The notes beneath the pieces were generated by a model. That model was not told where the DNA came from and made no database searches. It was given only the letters and a program-made list of their open reading frames with translations. The position numbers and the translations under genes are program-made. Shown here in pieces: positions 34,206 through 37,470 of a stretch of DNA of 37,470 nucleotides. The DNA comes from an uncultured Bacteroidales bacterium (lineage in GTDB: Bacteria; Bacteroidota; Bacteroidia; Bacteroidales; WCHB1-69). The stretch is taken from assembly GCA_946407715.1 (NCBI GenBank), contig CAMJPH010000015.1, positions 1 to 37,470 of the forward strand, read 5' to 3'. Position 1 is the first letter of the stretch, and each line of letters begins with the position of its first letter.

Positions 34206-35561
34206 CAACCGTATAATCTCATCTAACGTAATTTGCCGTGCGATTATTGCATGATTTTTTTCATTATCTATCAACAGAATGACCGGAGTGGTGACGATGT
34301 CGAAATACTCGATGAAATCCTCGCTGGTTTCGCCCATGGAGGTGCTGAGGTTGATCCAGTCGCTGAGACCGTGTTTCTCGGAGAAGGCCGTCCAACGGTC
34401 GTAGTCGTCGTTGACCTCCACGGCAAAGACCTCGAAATCAAGCTCGTCGGCTTTTTCTTGGTAGAGATCGTGCAGAATCGGGGTCTGTTCCTGACAATGG
34501 TCGCAGTCGGGGTCCCAGAACCAGAGGATCGTGTATTTCGTCTTTATCTCGTTAGTGGAGTGCTGTTTGCCGTCAATGTCGTAGGCGGTGAGTTCAGGAA
34601 TATGCGCACCGGGGGCGAGCTTGCGGACAACATCTATTTTCCGCTTGGCCAGACGCGCACGGTCGCCCAAGCAACAGGGAAGATTGTATTTGTCATAAAG
34701 ATGCAACAGAATTGGATCGTAAGCAGGTTCTCCTGTCGCCCAATAGGCATTGAAAAGATAAGTTGCCAAGAAACCGGGCCTACAGCAACCCGCCAAAAGA
34801 CTATCTATAGCGGGAATCAAATATTCTGTGTCATATATCTGATTATCTGTCAAATATTTAGAAATAAACGGATGAATTGCGGACTTGGAATTCCAAATCA
34901 AAGGATCTGAAAGGTTCAATTTCGAGATCACATAGTCGTAAATAGATTGATGTATGGATAACTGCGGATTCTCTTGGAGGACAGACAAGTATGCAGAAAG
35001 TGCAACGTCATACAGATAATACTGTTCCACAGAACTGCCAGGTGCATCGGAATATTTCTCTATTATCTTCCGGAAAGCATCCACAGAAACGATCGCGCTT
35101 GAATTACGACGAATTTCATCAGATAGATTCGCGTAATTTGCTTCATAACTTCCTGACTTACAAGCAAAATTTCCAACTTTATTGTACCCATTGCCGTATG
35201 TCATCAAGCTGTTATGAGAATTTCGCAACATAATATCCCAAATGGGCGCTCCGCCTTTTTCATATACTAAACGATATACGCCCTTTTCGACGGGATGCTT
35301 GCTTTTGAATTTAGCTTTTCCTCCCTTGACAACAGCACTGTCCAGATAAACGGGAGTTCCACATTGATAACCTTCCAGATACAGAACCTGATGATTGGAT
35401 ATAATATCCTTGTCTATTACTTGGATATTATAATGAATCAGGTTTCGCACGGAAGTCATACACCCGCATGGTTCATCCACCTGGGCACGCACAATCCCCG
35501 CCGTCCCTAAGACCAGGGCCAGCAGCACGGTGATTGTCCGGATATGTGTTCGTTTCATCAT
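34197..35561 (-). CDS. Exported TlpA-type thioredoxin (second of the pair)
   Basis: The 454-residue protein has a signal peptide (about 1-27, ending VRAQ) and a beta domain (about 45-125), then a helical region and a thioredoxin domain from about 315. The redox motif is DPDCDHC (C353, C356), preceded by YTILWFWD, nearly the same as in the neighbour (YTILWFYDPDCPTC). The cis-Pro segment is VTTPVILL. Two ATG codons are adjacent at the start, so 35558 is an alternative. The mature protein has further Cys pairs (C32/C34, C259/C260, C296/C297) that the neighbour lacks. The stop is in an 8-bp tandem repeat. Confidence 0.85.
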   Translation of the reverse strand: MMKRTHIRTITVLLALVLGTAGIVRAQVDEPCGCMTSVRNLIHYNIQVIDKDIISNHQVLYLEGYQCGTPVYLDSAVVKGGKAKFKSKHPVEKGVYRLVYEKGGAPIWDIMLRNSHNSLMTYGNGYNKVGNFACKSGSYEANYANLSDEIRRNSSAIVSVDAFRKIIEKYSDAPGSSVEQYYLYDVALSAYLSVLQENPQLSIHQSIYDYVISKLNLSDPLIWNSKSAIHPFISKYLTDNQIYDTEYLIPAIDSLLAGCCRPGFLATYLFNAYWATGEPAYDPILLHLYDKYNLPCCLGDRARLAKRKIDVVRKLAPGAHIPELTAYDIDGKQHSTNEIKTKYTILWFWDPDCDHCQEQTPILHDLYQEKADELDFEVFAVEVNDDYDRWTAFSEKHGLSDWINLSTSMGETSEDFIEYFDIVTTPVILLIDNEKNHAIIARQITLDEIIRLMR

Positions 35562-35585
35562 CTTATTATCTCATCATCGTCCCCA

Positions 35586-35680
35586 CACTGCGCTGCGCTT
35601 TCGTTGTGGGAAGTCCCACACTGCGGCTTCGCCTTGTGTGGGGTTACTTGCACTTCGTGCGTTTTGTCCCTTCGGGACTG
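35586..35680. repeat. Run of four GC-rich hairpins downstream of glmM
   Basis: Two stems of the type CCCACA...TGTGGG (the second around CTGCGGCTTCGCCTTG) are followed by GCACTTCGTGC and GTCCCTTCGGGAC. Three of the loops contain TTCG. The cluster lies in the 166-bp gap between glmM and the next gene in the same direction and may mark a transcript end or a processing site. Confidence 0.65.
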
Positions 35681-35703
35681 CTTAAGGAAGTTTTCTTTAT
35701 TTA

Positions 35704-35731
35704 CTGCTAACTACTAACTGCTAACTACTAA
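35704..35731. repeat. Heptanucleotide array containing the glmM stop codon
   Basis: Four 7-mers alternate: CTGCTAA, CTACTAA, CTGCTAA, CTACTAA. The TAG stop of glmM is formed by CTA at 35728-35730 inside the last unit. The array shares 18 bases, on the opposite strand, with the one at 5634-5661. Confidence 0.9.
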
Positions 35732-37122
35732 CTCGCAAGCATCTCCTTGATGTCACCCATCAATTTGTTTGCGATGTTCTCGGCGACCTGCGGGGTGAGG
35801 GCCTCGGCGTAGATGCGCATGATGGGTTCGGTGTTGGAGCTGCGCACGTGTACCCAGCTGTCGTCGAAATCGACTCGCACACCATCGACCGTATTTACTT
35901 GGTAATTAGCGTATTTCTCGGCAATCTTGGCCAAAATCGCCTTCAAGTCAACGGAACTGTCGAGTTCGGTTTTCTTCTTCACGATGCAGTAGTCGGGATA
36001 GAGGGCGCGGATCTGGCTGCAGCTCTTGCCGCTCTTGGCCATATAGGTCAGGAAGAGCGCGATGCCCACGAGCGCATCGCGACCGTAATGCAGCTCGGGA
36101 TAGATGACGCCTCCGTTGCCTTCACCACCGATGACGGCGTTGGTCTTCTTCATCATCTCCACCACATTGACCTCGCCCACAGCGGACGGTGTGTAAGTCA
36201 TTCCGTACTTGTCTGTCACATCCTTCAACGCACGGGAAGACGAGAGGTTGGAAACGGTGTTGCCGGGCGTGTGCTGCAGCACGTAGTCGGCCACGGCCAC
36301 CAGGGTGTTCTCCTCCACAAACAGCGTGCCATCCTCCCTGACAATGGCCAGCCTATCGACATCGGGATCGACCACGAAGCCGACATCGTAGTTGGAGCGC
36401 TCCATGGCGTTGCAGATACCCGCCAAGTTCTCGGGAATCGGCTCAGGATTGTGGGCGAAAACGCCGTTCATCTCGCTGTTGAGCACCGTCACATCGTTGA
36501 CACCCAAGGCTTTGAGAAGAACTGGAAGTGCCAATGCCCCCGTGGAGTTCACCGTGTCCAGAATCACCTTGAAGTTCGCCTTCGTGATGGCGTTCTTGTC
36601 CACCAACGGCAAATTCAGGATGGCATCCACATGATCCTTGATAGCATTTTCATAAAGAGTGTAACTTCCTAATTTATCAATCGTTACATAATTTAATTCA
36701 TCCGATTCTGTAAGTTCCACGATACGTTTGGCCTCCTCGCCGGAGACGAACTCACCGGTGCTGTTGAGCAGCTTCAGGGCATTCCACTGCATCGGGTTAT
36801 GGCTGGCGGTGATGATGATGCCGCCGTCGGCTTTTTGCTGGATGACCGCCATCTCCGTCGTCGGGGTCGTGGAGAGGCCGAGGTCGATCACGTCAATGCC
36901 CATGCTCTGCAACGTACTGCAGACCAAGCGGTTCACAATATCGCCGGAGATACGGGCGTCGCGCCCGACCACCATGCGCATAGGGTTAGTTTCCGCTCTC
37001 TTTTCAAGCAGGAAAGTGGCGAAAGCCGTTGTAAATTTCACGACATCGACGGGTGTAAGGTTCTCGCCGACAGTTCCTCCGATGGTTCCGCGTATTCCGG
37101 AAATGGACTTAATAAGTGTCAT
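35728..37122 (-). CDS. glmM: Phosphoglucosamine mutase-like protein
   Basis: The 464-residue protein is a four-domain phosphohexomutase. Ser107 in TASHNP is the phosphorylated residue, DPDVDR (251-256) binds the metal, GEGNGG (332-337) is the sugar loop, and RSSNTEPIMRIYAEA near the C-terminus binds the phosphate. GlmM makes glucosamine-1-phosphate for UDP-GlcNAc, needed for peptidoglycan and LPS. The variant GEGNGG is found in the GlmM group of Bacteroidota and archaea as I recall; a phosphomannomutase role cannot be excluded from sequence alone. A consensus promoter lies upstream. Confidence 0.85.
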   Translation of the reverse strand: MTLIKSISGIRGTIGGTVGENLTPVDVVKFTTAFATFLLEKRAETNPMRMVVGRDARISGDIVNRLVCSTLQSMGIDVIDLGLSTTPTTEMAVIQQKADGGIIITASHNPMQWNALKLLNSTGEFVSGEEAKRIVELTESDELNYVTIDKLGSYTLYENAIKDHVDAILNLPLVDKNAITKANFKVILDTVNSTGALALPVLLKALGVNDVTVLNSEMNGVFAHNPEPIPENLAGICNAMERSNYDVGFVVDPDVDRLAIVREDGTLFVEENTLVAVADYVLQHTPGNTVSNLSSSRALKDVTDKYGMTYTPSAVGEVNVVEMMKKTNAVIGGEGNGGVIYPELHYGRDALVGIALFLTYMAKSGKSCSQIRALYPDYCIVKKKTELDSSVDLKAILAKIAEKYANYQVNTVDGVRVDFDDSWVHVRSSNTEPIMRIYAEALTPQVAENIANKLMGDIKEMLAS

Positions 37123-37156
37123 ATATCTTTGTTTTTTTAATACTCAAAACAAGCCG

Positions 37157-37164
37157 CAAAAGTA
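37157..37164 (-). promoter_or_regulatory. -7 box of the glmM gene
   Basis: TACTTTTG on the minus strand matches TAnnTTTG, 34 bases before the ATG. No further consensus box is seen upstream of the genes between 29842 and 35561, so this promoter may serve a long transcript. Confidence 0.65.
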
Positions 37165-37243
37165 AGAAAAATCGGCATAACTTGAGACGGCGTGACGAAA
37201 AAAATGTTAAAAAAGCCTGTTAGATTTTTTATTTTTGACAGTT

Positions 37244-37470
37244 TCAAATGGACACCACCTCCACCTTGCTGCTAGAGTTGTTCCCCTCCTGAATCACCTG
37301 AATCTGTACGGGAATTCTCTCCTGAAGTTCCTCCACATGGCTGATGATTCCCACATGGCGGCCAGACTTGGTGTGGAGCGAACGCAGAGTGTTGATTGCG
37401 TTCTGCAACGGTTCGCCGCTGAGCGTGCCAAAACCTTCATCGATGAAAAGCGTATCCACCGCCAACTGCT
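37244..37470 (-). CDS. sbcC: SbcC/Rad50-type ATPase, C-terminal end (partial)
   Basis: The last 75 residues of a larger protein are visible and the 5' part lies outside the window. The Walker B sequence VDTLFIDEGFGTLSG and the later GRHVGIISHVEELQERIP are characteristic of the C-terminal ATPase lobe of SbcC. SbcC works with SbcD in the processing of DNA hairpins and palindromes. An in-frame TTG at 37463-37465 is only an internal Leu codon, not the start. Confidence 0.88.
   Translation of the reverse strand, partial: QLAVDTLFIDEGFGTLSGEPLQNAINTLRSLHTKSGRHVGIISHVEELQERIPVQIQVIQEGNNSSSKVEVVSI

Overview
The window reads as a chromosomal segment of a Bacteroidota bacterium, probably order Bacteroidales. 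The evidence is: promoters of the Bacteroidota type (a TAnnTTTG box just upstream of many genes), two TonB-dependent receptors, SusD-free outer membrane biology, several TlpA/DUF4369-type secreted thioredoxins, a DUF4159 protein, a very large secreted protein ending in a type IX secretion (T9SS) type B sorting domain, and the absence of clear Shine-Dalgarno sites. No phage, transposase or CRISPR array was seen. A species cannot be assigned from the sequence alone.

Layout. 1-2480: an ECF-type sigma factor with an unusual membrane-anchored C-terminal extension, followed by a small membrane protein and a small Cys-containing lipoprotein, closed by a terminator. 2556-10632 (+): TonB receptor, Nudix hydrolase, secreted alpha/beta hydrolase, lipoprotein glutathione peroxidase, second TonB receptor. 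10702-14713 (-): secreted EEP-family phosphatase/nuclease, DUF4159 protein, then the conserved acpP-fabF-rnc operon. 15072-15341 (+): tRNA-Thr, tRNA-Tyr, tRNA-Gly. 15467-17152 (-): TlpA-type protein. 17389-27185: a surface/glycan block with the 1713-residue T9SS cargo candidate, two paralogous flippases in opposite orientation, a methyltransferase and a GT4 glycosyltransferase. 27182-29718 (-): small outer membrane barrel, lipoprotein and MgtC-like protein in a tight operon. 29842-35561 (-): a threonine-synthase-like PLP enzyme and an alpha-oxoamine synthase that together look like the first two steps of sulfonolipid (capnine) synthesis, preceded by two TlpA-type proteins. 35728-37122 (-): glmM-like mutase. 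37244-37470 (-): C-terminal end of an SbcC-type ATPase.

The most unexpected signal is between the genes. At least ten gene ends carry short tandem repeats, mostly with a 7-bp period but with different unit sequences, and several stop codons lie inside the repeat. A second family of palindromes beginning GTAGAGA also sits at three gene ends; in two of them it supplies a stop codon or the last residues of the protein. The other main items are the probable sulfonolipid gene pair and the sigma factor fused to a membrane segment.

How the genes work together: most products serve the cell envelope (outer membrane receptors, lipoproteins, periplasmic thioredoxins, surface glycan assembly, T9SS cargo, unusual lipids), while acpP, fabF and glmM provide the fatty acid and amino sugar precursors these need.
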